Positions 22,108-34,300 of a DNA stretch of 64,000 nt are shown here, piece after piece. The notes below the pieces were generated by a model that saw only the letters and a program-made list of their open reading frames with translations, made no database searches and was not told the origin of the DNA. Positions within the stretch are counted from its first letter, which is position 1. Every line of letters begins with the position of its first letter. Where the stretch lies: NCBI GenBank assembly GCA_963693305.1, contig OY855910.1, forward strand, positions 24,432,528 through 24,496,527, written 5' to 3'. The position numbers and the translations under genes are program-made. Source of the DNA: Meandrina meandrites. Taxonomy: Eukaryota > Cnidaria > Anthozoa > Scleractinia > Meandrinidae.

Positions 22108-23902
22108 CGTTTAACCAAATGTTTAGTGCTACAATGCTAATTTTGGCCAAAATTTGCTGTTAAAGCACTTTTCACATTGCAGCAACATTTTGATAGAGAT
22201 TCCGTGAGATTCCATGTAATATTTCACTTTGGTGCATGCGCTAGGTTTAGCCACAAGTTGCTGATAAATTCCCAAAAAGTTGCCGACAAAAGCGTCCAAA
22301 GGATACTAAAAAGTTGCTATTTTATTATTGAAAGTTGCCGAACAGGTGCTTAATTTCGAAAAAGTTACCGAATAGTTGCTATTTCTTTAACTTGTTTGCA
22401 CTTGAAGTTGGTTTTATTGTGGCTTAGATCGTGCACAGTATAAGTAGGTTTTATTCACATTTCCAGCTGGAGTCTGAATCATTGACAGTGTTCTCCGCCA
22501 TCTTGAAAAATAGGTCTGCAATGCGTACATGTGTGGCAAACCTTACCAAAGATTCAAGCAGTTAAATATTGTCTTTTGAGATCATAAAAGCTCTTGTACA
22601 ACCTGTACCTATAACACAAGCTGGGTCCAGATGTGTTGGCTTGTATGAGAAGAACTAACTCGTGAAAAAGACTCAAACATGAACAACCAAAATGGTGGAC
22701 TGGTTGTGCTTCATACGACACAAACTTGTGCCCAGGCTCTCTCACAAGCCCACGTGACGGGTGCTTGACTCTCATGGACAAATCCACAAATAAATAAATA
22801 AATAAATAAATAATCCGAAGGTACCATAGTGTGGCTACACACTTCGTGTAAGCCACACAAAAACGTTTCACGTGATACCACTGACCTCATGGACCGGCGT
22901 GCAACACCAAGCTGGCATAAGTAATTGGTATTGGCCAGTCCTGGAGTCCACACACTCACACAGTAGCACAAACTAGTTGAATTTAGCTGATTTTTCTTTC
23001 AAAAGCTAATTAATGTCACCAAAAAAGTTGTTGAAAAGCTGCCGAGCAACTTGTGGCTAAGCCTAGCATGCGCATAACCCGAAATTTGGACTTTTTTTCT
23101 CTGCATGTGAGTCTATTAAGAAGTACAATTGCACAATGTACTAGATGTACTGTTCACAGTCAGTACGACGTAATAATGTGTTTACTTCAAACCTCGCAGC
23201 ATTCAGGCAACAGTAGCCAAACGTCCTGGATTAAAAAAAATTACTGGGCATTGTTTAAAAGTGTGTTTTACCGAAATATGGTGAAAATTGTTCAGCTTTA
23301 TGCAACAATTTTAAGATTTCATAACATTTTTGTGAAATTTCCAAATTCACGATATCCACCCTGGCTAATAGTAGTTTGTTATAATTTTTAGTTAATTATT
23401 AACTTTTTTAATTAACTTTATTAAAAAGGTTTATAGTCAGTCCAGAGTCCAGTCGTGTTTTCCAGCTGGCCCCCCCACCCTATGGGCCTGTTCTTAACGG
23501 CACTTGGCCTGAGCTCGAAATTTTATCACAAATAAGAGGGGGATAACAAGGAAAATGCTGATAATCATCATAGTGTTTTAGGCCTTATTTTAATTAAAAT
23601 ACTTGTCAAATAATTTTGAACCCGTGCCAGAACCCTCCCCCCCCCCCCCCCCGCCCCGTCCCCCTATATATGTGTGTTTTTGCTATTGTATACGGTGTAA
23701 AAATAGCCTTGTAAATATAAAGTGGAAATGTAAAAACTATTTCTTAGGTAATGATGGCTTAATCTTCTATTTTTGTAAAGTAGCTGTTGTTTATCAAATA
23801 AAAAAAAGTATAAAAAATGGCTGCTGGCTACACTGGTTTTAATTAATATATTTCAAAAAATTTGTATGTATTCCTCGGGTAGTAGACTCATGGGCTAAAA
23901 CC
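22108..23902. other. Repeat-rich intergenic sequence
   Basis: No gene is supported. The segment has repeated AAAGTTGC(C/T) phrases near 22278-22375 and again near 23022, a (TAAA)n run near 22790-22813, and C-runs near 23634-23651. The open frames are short and lack motifs. Confidence 0.4.
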
Positions 23903-24045
23903 AGAGCTAGTCTTCTTCAGGGCCAGTACAATGCGAAACTAACGGCTCTAAAATTTGAATAAAATTTGCCATTGTATGTATATCCCTATTCAAATTTTAG
24001 AGCCGTTAGTTTCGCATTGTACTGGACTTGAAGAAGACTAGCTCT
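23903..24045. repeat. Long near-perfect hairpin
   Basis: The left arm starts AGAGCTAGTCTTCTTCAGG and the right arm ends GAAGAAGACTAGCTCT. The arms are about 58 bp with few mismatches and surround a loop of about 28 bp. This fits a foldback MITE. Confidence 0.85.
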
Positions 24046-25950
24046 GCTAGTTGAAATATTGCCCTTTTGCCGAAATACCAGCCTTGCAATCAATTTGGTT
24101 TTATCTGCACTTAACGTGACGTCTGGTACGAGTATTTCTTTTACAAGAGATCCGGCAACAGACAAGTCAAGTAGTTTTATTCTTCGTTGCGTGGTCCTGC
24201 ATTCAAACGTCTTTACTCATGGGCTGGTAGAAGGCTGCTGTTGTGAGCATGCTCACAGGCTAGCATGCTGTAGCAAATATAGCGACAAACCAATGAGTGA
24301 TGCCGGATCTCTTGTAGACCTGGATCAGTAAATGATCTTAAATGAAATATATTTACGGCAGACTCATCCAAGCAGCGTTAGCGACCAAAAACGAAGCACG
24401 AAGCACGCCAATCAGTGACACGAGGTACTTTAATAGTCCAAAACAAGCAGTTATTATTGAAACGCATTAATTTTTATTTCAAACTTCTATTTGTAACCAT
24501 TCTTTCACGTTTCCCACATTTCTTTTCCGCTCAACCCCTGACGAAGGTTTGTATTGAGAACTAAAATGCCGGTCAAATTTGTTTAAAATATTTTATATGT
24601 TTTTCACAGTTGTCTATTTTTGGTCCCTATTACATGTAAACGCTGTTTGGACCCGTCTGCCGTTAAATATATTTTATCCTGTACATTTAATACCGAAAAG
24701 AAACGAGAAAGCCAAACTTTTCAAAACATTACAAAAAAATCATTTCCAAAATTGTCATGCTTAGAAATGACAATTGAGTAAAGCGATGAAGAGGTCTATA
24801 TATGCCGTGTTTTCACGAGAGAGGTTTACTAAGGTTTCTGTTAACTGCGGTGTGTTAACTGAAGTTTTTCGAGAAGCTATTTTCACAGTGCTGAATGACT
24901 GTGCCGTTCCGAAAAATTTGCTAGAAACATTGTCTTTCGGTTGTAAAGAAAGCTAAAAAATAATGCGTACGCTGTTCCGAAAATATTAGGAACCTTGGCC
25001 GCTGTTTGTTTCCTTGCCTTGCGAATGCAAGACTCCAGTACTTGGTAACTCTGCTGAGAAGAATCTCTGAAGACGAACGAATGGTGGAAAGAAAATTTCA
25101 TATCTCCAAGGAACATGTTTTGTAACACTAACATGGCAACTTCTATCACAAGAAACGTCTGTCTTGAGATATTTGCTTCGTAGCAGTTTAGCTGCTTCTT
25201 CCTACACGAAGGAAGCTTTCAATGGGAACTTAAGTTCATTTTCTCCGTAGGAATGATGCAGGTTTCGCTCCCAACGCTTAAAGAACGAGAAATATTCTAG
25301 ATAGTTTTTCTCACGCTTAAAGAACGAGAAATATTCTAGATAGTAAGCGTACTTGGGAGCGAACGCGGTAAGTGTACTCTGAACGTTGGGTGCGAACTCG
25401 GTGGATGCGAACACGATTGGGAGCGAAACCTCCTGCTACCCTCCGTAGACTTCTGTTGGAGATTGTTTTCTGTTTGAGACCAACAGTACCCAACAGTTCC
25501 TCTTTTTCCGTTCAGTTCGGTCGAGCTGCCAATGGAAAAACTCTCAACAGCACTTGACGATGAAAGGAAAACGACAATACGAAAATGATCTTTACTCCAT
25601 TTTACCTAAATTTGACTCCGTTTTGCTCACTTTCAACACTTGCCGCCAAGATGTCGCGACACCGTGTGATTTTGCCTTGGTTCCCGTCAGTATATAACTG
25701 AGCTAAACCATGCCTGATGGGGCGTTCAACTTTCGACAAACCTGGGTTGGCTTTCTTTTGATTTTGCCGTCATTTACTGAGGTTTAGTACGGCATTTACA
25801 CGATTAAAATTTTTACCTCAGTTAAGTTAAAACAAAACCAAAGTAAACACCTCTCGTGAAAACACGGGAAACTCCCCCTTCCGAACTATTCCTACCACCG
25901 CCCCCCCCCCCCCCCCAAAAAAAAAAACATCTTCCCTCGACCCCTTCCCC
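24046..25950. other. Intergenic, no gene seen
   Basis: An inverted pair TACAAGAGATCCGGCA / TGCCGGATCTCTTGTA lies near 24148-24317. A direct duplication of about 47 bp, containing GCTTAAAGAACGAGAAATAT, lies near 25277-25342. The open frames here have no recognisable domain. Confidence 0.4.
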
Positions 25951-26064
25951 TAGCCTGCGAACGCAGACGTATTTCCGGCTGTCGCTTGTCTCCGCCGAAA
26001 ACTAACTAATTAGTTTTCGGCGGAGAAAAGCGACAGCCGGAAATACGTCTGCGTTCGCAGGCTA
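25951..26064. repeat. Near-perfect 114-bp palindrome
   Basis: TAGCCTGCGAACGCAGACG at the left is mirrored by CGTCTGCGTTCGCAGGCTA at the right. The arms meet at TAGTTAGT-like central bases with almost no loop. This compact foldback element would form a strong cruciform or hairpin. Confidence 0.9.
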
Positions 26065-28585
26065 CCCCTTCCCCCGGTGTATAAACCAAAACTATTACAG
26101 GTTGGAGGGGGCGAGACATCATTTATTGTATCGGCCCGATCCTCAACTCCATACGATCAAATGGTCGCTTGGTGGAAAGTACACGCGCCATGCTCACTTT
26201 GTTTCTGGCGGCGATGCGATGTAAAGCGTCTGTGTTCATAGTGTATATAATAGAGATTCGGGTCCTTCCAAATCTAAATTAAAAAACTGCAGTTCTTTCG
26301 CGCGCGGATGTTGTGAGTCATTTACCAATTGTTTCGTCACTACAAGAAACGCTTGTTCGACTGATTTAGCTTTGTTTTGGTTTACCTTTCGACTGGCTGT
26401 ACCAAAATATACTCAAGGTCACTCAAGAGCGCAAAAATTTCTCGCTGAATACCGAGAATGATGTCATTGGGCCGATCTCGCTCGAGGGACTTTGGACCCA
26501 ATTATGAGTCACATGACTAACATATCAAAGTTGTCAACACACCAACTGAACAGAGCTAAACAGGGTCCAACAGGCTGTTGAACCGCGAGAGTTTATAGGA
26601 AAAGATCTGTTATAGAGGGTAAAAGGACAGTCGGGGGTTGTGGCGGTCAAAAGATTTAAAAGGAAAGGTAAGTGTTTAATTCAAAATAAGTGGTTGGTTT
26701 GTTATTTGGAACGAATACCGACCCTCAAACTGAACCTGTCCTTGATGTCTTCCCGCGAAATGTTCACTCAATCTACATGTTCCTTATATTCCTTCATAAG
26801 CTGATGTTGTCTTTCCTTACCTCGACGAAACTATAAATTGGCAAAACCTTTTAAAAGCCAGGATTAAGATTGTGTGCGGTGTTGCCTTGTAATTACGTAT
26901 GTGCTCGCGTTTTCTGACTTGTTATTTGTGATTGAGGAAAATATGGCTGAATTGTGAATGTTTTGACTGTTGTCCAAATATATTAAACTAGTGGTACCTA
27001 TCGGTAGAAGTGCCAACGAGTACAACAAGAGAGAAGGGTTGTGAGGATAATAAATTTATTGTAAATGTTTGACTAAAAGTACACTTTATGATGTGGGTGT
27101 GATCAATGTACATATTTGCATGTATTCGTTGCGGAATGTTTGTGGAATAAACTGATGCGATTTGGTGAAGGCCTAATGAAGGAGTTCTAAAATGATACTA
27201 AAGTAGTGAGAAACCTTGTGAAATCCATGTAATTTGAGGGTTGTAAGCCATTGCAGTTCTATGCCGCTATTTTGGAAAGGTGTCAGCTGTTTTTTAAGTC
27301 CAATAGACCTTAAATCAGAGTGGCTGTGAGCCACTGAAACTCGGAAAATATATAGCCTTTGTTTTCTTCATATATAGTGACACAAATAAAGGCTGCATTT
27401 TACCCAACCCCCTACCCGCTTCACAAGACTAATTGATTACTAAATTTAATATTAAAGACTCTCTGTCGACTGCGAGTGTTTGTTATTGTTTTGATTCTGG
27501 CGCTGAAGAAAATCGTTCGAAAATCAAAAAGATTTAGGGCATTCGCGGCCTAAAATAAAATATACCGGTAGAAACAGGTATAAAGTGTTTACTTTCGAGG
27601 TCATCCAGCTAAAGAAATACTTTATTTTGAAATTATGACCTCGCGTCGTGGGGGCGCAAGCTACAATTACAATTAGAAGCTCCTGTCGCCATACGCGTCA
27701 TTGGTCGTCATTTGAAACAACTCCATAAAATAAATTTCCTTTTTATTTGCTTTTAGAAGCACATATACAGAGTATATATATACAGTACTTAGTGCTCTTA
27801 AAGTACAAGATGTATGAACTAGAGCAATGAACATTTCGTGGCGATTTCCATACCGCGGTTTGGAATTCCTGCGGAGATTGTTTCGATAAAGCGGTCACGT
27901 ACAGATTCTAAATGCTTTCAGTTCGATCTTTTTTCAGTCCGAAAGATTGCCATTACTAGCGAGTGGGGGAAAAATGAAGCAAAGAACGCACTTTTCATCG
28001 AAATAAAAATTTCAAATAATCTCAATAAAGCTTACTTGGTACTGGAAGAATCTACTGGCAATGCGAAGGGAAATAATTCTGCAGCGATTCAGTGTCACTC
28101 AGCTCAATACTGCAACAAACGTGGGCAGTTTTCACTTTGCCTGTATCCGAGGTCATCTTCTTTGTTTCTCCATTGATTCTGGGCAGATTTTCTTGAATAA
28201 ATCTTTTTGGAAGAGCCTCTCGTTACAGTCTAGGCCTTACGCAGGCGATTCTTGGCACCCGCCATGCATGGCTAAAAGCATATCGCGTACCGGCCGTTGT
28301 TTAGCTTCTCACACATGTGAGTTTGCGGATCACGTATGGACGCCATGAATCATGCATCGTGCACGTGCTGAACAAATAAGTAGCGCGCTGATTGGCCACA
28401 ACTATGACAAATTGTGCACGTGCTGAACAGTTTCTGCTCAACAGATTGGCTAAAAACATCAGACATTGTGTCGTCACGATCTACCTTACATTACATTACA
28501 TTACTTACATTTCTACATTTTGGAGTGTTTGTGAGATTTTTTCCGCACATACAAATCTTCTCACGGCTCTATAATCTGCCGCCTC
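26065..28585. other. Intergenic, possible upstream 5' UTR exon
   Basis: No coding gene is supported. A clean donor AGGAAAG|GTAAGT at 26667/26668 follows a purine-rich stretch and could end a non-coding first exon of the downstream FAXDC2-like gene, whose first coding exon begins at an acceptor. Two overlapping open frames of 112 and 95 codons at 27838-28348 have no recognisable domain. Confidence 0.3.
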
Positions 28586-28617
28586 GTCAGGCCTTCTGGT
28601 CTTCCAGAAGGCCTGAC
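28586..28617. repeat. Perfect short hairpin
   Basis: GTCAGGCCTTCTGG and CCAGAAGGCCTGAC are perfect reverse complements around a 4-nt TCTT loop. Nothing flanks it that suggests a terminator. Confidence 0.85.
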
Positions 28618-28823
28618 TCGTTGGCAATCATGAATGCTTGGCATATTGTCCTTACATTACTGGAGATATAAGAGTTATATGAGAGTAATTTGAATCTTAC
28701 ATCTGAGCAAGTCCAATAGCTACATTTGATCGTTATCGAAGGTGAAATGCACACAGTGATCAACGAAGTGTCTCTACGTAAGATAAATTCAGACGTTTTC
28801 GCTTATCGTTTTGGCTAAACTGT

Positions 28824-28936
28824 AGAATACCGGGCCACTTATTTGCATCTCATTGAACTTCAATAGTTCCTTTTGTTTCTATATGCTTCGTTCTAAAAAG
28901 CGTTCAGAGATATGTAAATAAGTGGCCGGGTATTCT
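28824..28936. repeat. Inverted-repeat (MITE-like) element
   Basis: AGAATACCGGGCCACTTATT and AATAAGTGGCCGGGTATTCT are near-perfect reverse complements, separated by a short non-coding centre. Confidence 0.8.
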
Positions 28937-29211
28937 AAAATCGCTCCATCGTTTTGTATTAATAATATTGTTGTACGAGTAAGCTTAAATTATGATAAAT
29001 CGATCACATTACGATCAAACGGTCGCTAAATTAAAAATTTCATGAGTACTGTAACTGATAACTGACAATTTGCTTTCTGGACGTTGAAAGTTTCAGTGAT
29101 TGTCTTGTGTTTTTCATTCATTTCATGCTGGGCGTTGTGTGTGAGGACAATGTTTATATCATAACCAGGCTCTCTCGTAGCCTTTTGACCGGTGTATGAT
29201 TTGCCGACTCA

Positions 29212-29836
29212 GGCCGTGTTCACACTTAGTGTCCGAGCACTGGTACCAGGGCACTGGCAAAAAAATAAAGTCGTGTTCAGACACAGAAAATCAAAAAACC
29301 AAAGTACCTTTAAGGTGATTCCTCAGAAATAAAACTGCCCGATCGATTTTTTTGAAACTTTCGCAGAATGTTCCCTACCAAACACTGTTTCGAAAAATAC
29401 AATAAAAAAGATAGGTCACCATGGTCGCAAGAGAGATATAATGGACCAGGCTTACCTTGTTTATGCCTGTTCTGGTACTAATCGCGCGCATTATTTCATC
29501 GGTCCACATTACATTTTACAGTAGCTAGAAGGAAAGTCTGTTGAAGTAATACTGAAGAAAAACTCGATAGGTAGAAAATTCTTAGCATAAGGAACAATGC
29601 TATATATATCTTATGGAAACATGCAAACAACATCGAATCAAAACGTTCCTCGGGTCGGGTCGGGGATGCGCAATGCAATACTGAAGAATCACCTTAAGTG
29701 CCCGAGTACTCAAGCACAGGCACCTTGCCTGAATTATGGCGCAGGAACTTGAAAAGATAGTATGTTCACATACCGGTAAGTGCCCAGCGAGAATTGTACT
29801 CAGGCACCTTGCACGGGCACCAAGTGTGAATGCAGT
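29212..29836. repeat. Inverted-repeat element, CTTGGTGCCCG type
   Basis: The left end GTGTTCACACTTAGTGTCC and the right end, reverse-complemented, TGCATTCACACTTGGTGCCC are related. Several CAGGCACCTTG motifs lie near the right end. No transposase is present. Confidence 0.55.
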
Positions 29837-30237
29837 TGGCTGCAAAACACACTTAATGTCAGTGATTAGTGATTATGTGAGAACTGGAGTTGCTAAGCTA
29901 AATATACTTATAAACTGGGTTGAGTTTTGACCACAAAGTAAGTTACAAATTTTTTATGAAAAGACACATTCCCTTGGTCCAACTATAATTCGCACATACA
30001 TTTTCACATGTGTACGGCATTCTTAGAAATAAGGAAAATCAGGGGTATTCCTTTATAAGCTATACATGTATGTATGTGTGGGAAAGGGTATGGTTGTCAT
30101 GCTATTTTGGTCTGCAATAGGGTATCAGAAGACTTTGACCATTTTGGCCTAAAATTGGATATGGTTTTTGTGCTCATATGGTTTTGGTCAGCATTTGGTA
30201 AAAAATCCAAATGTTTATAGTACCCCCACAGGAGGAA

Positions 30238-31272
30238 GAGAGTGACTAATCTGCGAGCCTGCGAGCCTGCGAGCCTGCGAGCCTGCGAGCCTGCGAGCCT
30301 GCGAGCCTGCGAGCCGGAGCCGCAAGCCGCGAGCCTCTTTTTGCGAGCCACCGTTTTTTTTGTTTGTTTGCTTTTATTTTTCCATATTTTGTATTTTACT
30401 TAAATTTAAATGTACACTAACCGATAAACAACCCTGCTGAGGAAAAAAGAAGTTGCCTAATCACACGTACACCGTGCAATCTACCGCGAAGATTGCGTGA
30501 CACACTAATCGCAACACGGCGACCATATAAAGATGACGGTGTCGCTCAGGCCGATCAAAGCTGGAAACAAATGCAATAAACAAAGGTGAGAAGCAACGTG
30601 CTTGTCAAAAAAATATTAGATATATATAGATATATAGTCAGAACAAACAAAATTGAGTTCGTTATACAGTCGAGAGAGCATTCGAAAAGTATGGCAAAAG
30701 CGTGATCATTGTGCATCTGACAAATTACTGGGAGCTCCGCTTTTAGGCTTGATTAAATCTATTCTATAGGCGATTTAAATCTTGAAATGGTCCGGCTATT
30801 TGTAGGGACGATGTTTTACACGTAACAAATTTTACGAAAGCGTTTTGAAAGTTCATTTGCAAGAACTCGGCATGGCAAAAGCGTGGCCGTCACGCATCGA
30901 CTTACTGTAATAAAATCTAATAACAGTAAGCCTTACACGATTGTTATTTACTTTTTATCTACGCCATCGCTGCAGTCTTTAAAGTTGTCCTTCAAGGTGT
31001 ATTTTCCTTAAAACAAAAGCAGTAATACATCTCCGCGACTATACACGTATATTGTTTACAGAAGGATGCTTCACCAACAGATAACCCTCAACGGCAGAAA
31101 CATTTCGGCTCGCAGTTGAACATGTTGCAAGGCCATCTTTAAATAAAGACCACAGTAGGGCATTGTGTCCTTTTTGGGATTTCTTGGCGGTAATTTTTCG
31201 TGGCTCGCAAAAGAGGCTCGCAGCTTGCAAAAAGGGGCTCGGGCTCGAAGGCTCGCAGAATAGCCTCCCCCC
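30238..31272. mobile_element. 1-kb element with TGCGAGCC termini and 8-bp direct repeats
   Basis: The left end has CTAATCTGCGAGCC followed by about eight tandem GCGAGCCT units and then CTTTTTGCGAGCCACCG. The right end, reverse-complemented, has CTATTCTGCGAGCC, GCGAGCCTCTTTTGCGAGCC and ACGA. AGGAGGAA flanks it on both sides (30230-30237 and 31273-31280), like an 8-bp target-site duplication of hAT type. No transposase is encoded. It ends about 75 bp before the first coding exon of the FAXDC2-like gene. Confidence 0.65.
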
Positions 31273-31346
31273 AGGAGGAAAATGACGTTTGGATGTCACA
31301 GCTTTGTCAAATCTCTGATAACATTTTGTTTTGTATTTTTTTTAGC

Positions 31347-34300
31347 ATGGCTGCAGTGGACAGCACTAATCCAGTGATGCCTGAACCAGAATGGGCCAAA
31401 CCAAGAGATAAGAATGCACCTCCACCGGTATAAACTACAGTTTTTGGTGCTTTTCTTTAACGCACTGTCTAATAGTACATGTATATAAATTGCAAGAGCT
31501 TATCCCTGGGTGGGGTGGAATCTTACGAATATGCAAGGCAGCGATGCATTATTTATCCCAATGAAAAGATGACAGCAAGCTACCTAAACTAACTGTAGGC
31601 TAACCAATGTGTTATTTAGGCTAACTGGAATGGCTCCCATGTTTTGCGAGCCATGCGAACCGTGGGAGCAAGAAGTCCCTTGTCCCAACAAAAAGGCAAA
31701 CTGGAAGCTACCTTAAAGCCAACTGTAGGCTAACCGGAATGCCTTGCTGCCCCGCACTTTGTAACGACCCATGAGGGTGGGGGGATTTGTCAATTTACCT
31801 TTTACTTATTTACCTGCAGATTTAGCAATCTCTTAATATGAGAAAGGGATTCTTCACAAGGGTTCTGGATAACTGTATTTCCTTAATGGCCATTTTTCAC
31901 TTAATGAAGTTCTTTTGAATTTTTGTTTAGGATAACAAGTCTGTAATTGCTGCCTTGAAGAAAACTGCCTTTGTTGTCGGTACAGCTTTGATTTGTTTTG
32001 CAGCAGCAAGAAATACAATCACTTGGTTAGTGACATTTTGTATCTTAATTAAATATATATTATTCTATTAGATTAAGTATATAATATTTGTCATATTTAT
32101 TATTCTATTCTATTTATTTATATAATGCTCCTTATTATATTATATATTTGTTTTATTATTCTATGCATAATGCCTTTACCCAATCCCTCATGTCAGATTT
32201 TTGCGCATCAGTTTCCGAGGCTCAATATGAATTTAAAATTTTTTATTCTCTATTAAAAACAAACATGTTTTATCATAGGCATGTGGAGCGTTTCTGGGGA
32301 GCATCGGGTGATTTGTGGCAAGGATGGTGGAAGAAAATCCATGCATTGTTTGGTGGAGATGAATTTCTACTATCAGTTCTTGGTAAAAGACTGGATATTT
32401 TTATTAACAGCCTACTATGGCATATTGGGAGGTGTGGTGGCCTAATGGTTAGTACGCTGGACTCCGGATCGGGTGGTCCGGGTTCGAGCCCTGGCCGCGG
32501 CACTACGTTGTGTTCTTGGGCAAGATACTTTACTCTCATAGTGCCTCTCTCCACCCAGGTGTATAAATGGGTACCGGCGAATTTACTGCTGGGGGTAACC
32601 CTGCGATGGACTAGCATCCCATCCAGGGGGGAGTAGCAATACTCCTAGTCGCTTCATGCTACGGAAACCGGGATAAGCTCCGGCTTGATGGGTCCTTAGG
32701 CTCGTATACAGACTTTACCTACTATGGCATATTAGGGTCGATTCGCACAAGTTTTAAATGTCATAACATCTTTGACAAAAACAAAATTGTCGCGACAAGT
32801 CAGAGACTTTTGAAGAAAACGAAAGGTGTAATTATTATTACAATAGCTCTGCATGTGCTACTGGCAACCTGGTACATTTCTCGGCACGGTCGTCTTATGC
32901 AAATATCAAATAATCAGGCAGGTCCACATGGTGAAATATTTTAAAACGATTTGCATTTGAAGTGTGCGTGAAGTGATGTTTTTGTGCTGACCTGCGGGGA
33001 AAATGTGGCAAGTAAACTATTTCTGTTCCCCTCCATTTATCGGCACAAACTGGTTCCCTCCGCATTCATTTGTTCCAACCCCGGTATTATCATCCTTCCA
33101 CGACCTCACCTTGGCACACAAACATGTTTTGCCGCCTATCGCGGAAAAATTTTGCCTGTTGTCTTTTAGTACAATCCAGACCAAACACAATAGCCAATCA
33201 ACAACGTATTGTTATCTGGTATTATGAGGGGCGTTGGAATGCGACTTGTCCTGCCTTGGACATCGGCCCCTTTGAAGATTTGTCAGTTTTGACAAAATTT
33301 GTACTTGTCTAACAAGTCATTCGCACTTGTTTTTGCGATTGTTTGACAAAATGTATCACGCGTGCAACACTGACCAATGATAAGACAACTGTTTCTTTGT
33401 TTTCCTGAATTGTTTGGCAAGTTCTAGGTCTCAAAAAATGTATTCGCACTTGTTTTCTGTAACAAGTGACACACAAGTTATGAAATCTACCAATTGTTAC
33501 AAAATTTGTCCGCTAGTGCGAATTGGCCCTTAATCTAAAACTTTTTACATTTGCTGTACAAGTAAGCTCAAAAAATGTTAGCAACAGTACAGGACAAAGA
33601 AATGCTTAAACGTTGGGTAAAGATAAGAAATGATATTGATATCCAAATAAATTGGACCACAACTGGGAACATATTCTGGAAAACTAACTCATCTCCAAAT
33701 AATTTTTATCTTCAAGGAACGAATGTGGTGACGTTTTCTGTATTCTGGTTGTTCAGTGCATTGTATCTGTTTGTGGACTTCACTGGCAGACCCAAGTGGG
33801 CCTTGCAATATAAAATTCAGGATGGATCAAATCAGCCTGTGAGTTATTTATCAAGCCATAATTTTCTAGGTGTGTCAAATGGTAAATTTAGAACTTCGTG
33901 AGATGACAATAGTGATGTCTTTTCTGGAAGCCTGAGACCTTCTCAGCCTTGTAAAAGAAATTTGGACTCTGATAAGGCCCCTTGTTTTCCTTTATTAGTC
34001 ACAGTGGTTTATTCTTCACAGGCAAATGCCACTAACTCATTCATTACCTGTTGTTTAACCAAATTTACTTTATTTCTTGCTTGGTGGACACTAATTTCAA
34101 GCTTAATTAATAGTAGACCTGCATCATATTATGGGCCAATAAGGTGCATGTGAGAGGAGCCCCATACCTAAGAAGCATCAAGCTGAAACGAGTTCACCGG
34201 TTGACCGAGTCAAATCTGAGCCCGAGTCAAGTGGCCGAGTCACTGGTCAGCGGTTTGTTCATTACGAAAATATAAAGTTTGCTGTAACACCAATAGTCCA

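Noticed and set aside
30241..30330. CRISPR-like array of GCGAGCCT units
   Set aside because: The units are contiguous 8-mers with no spacers, in a eukaryotic genome. They are part of a transposon terminus.
30524..30586. TATA-like CATATAAAG followed by a GTGAG donor as a FAXDC2 5' UTR exon
   Set aside because: It lies inside the 1-kb inverted-repeat element, and the implied exon would be only about 30 nt. Without transcript data it is not supported.
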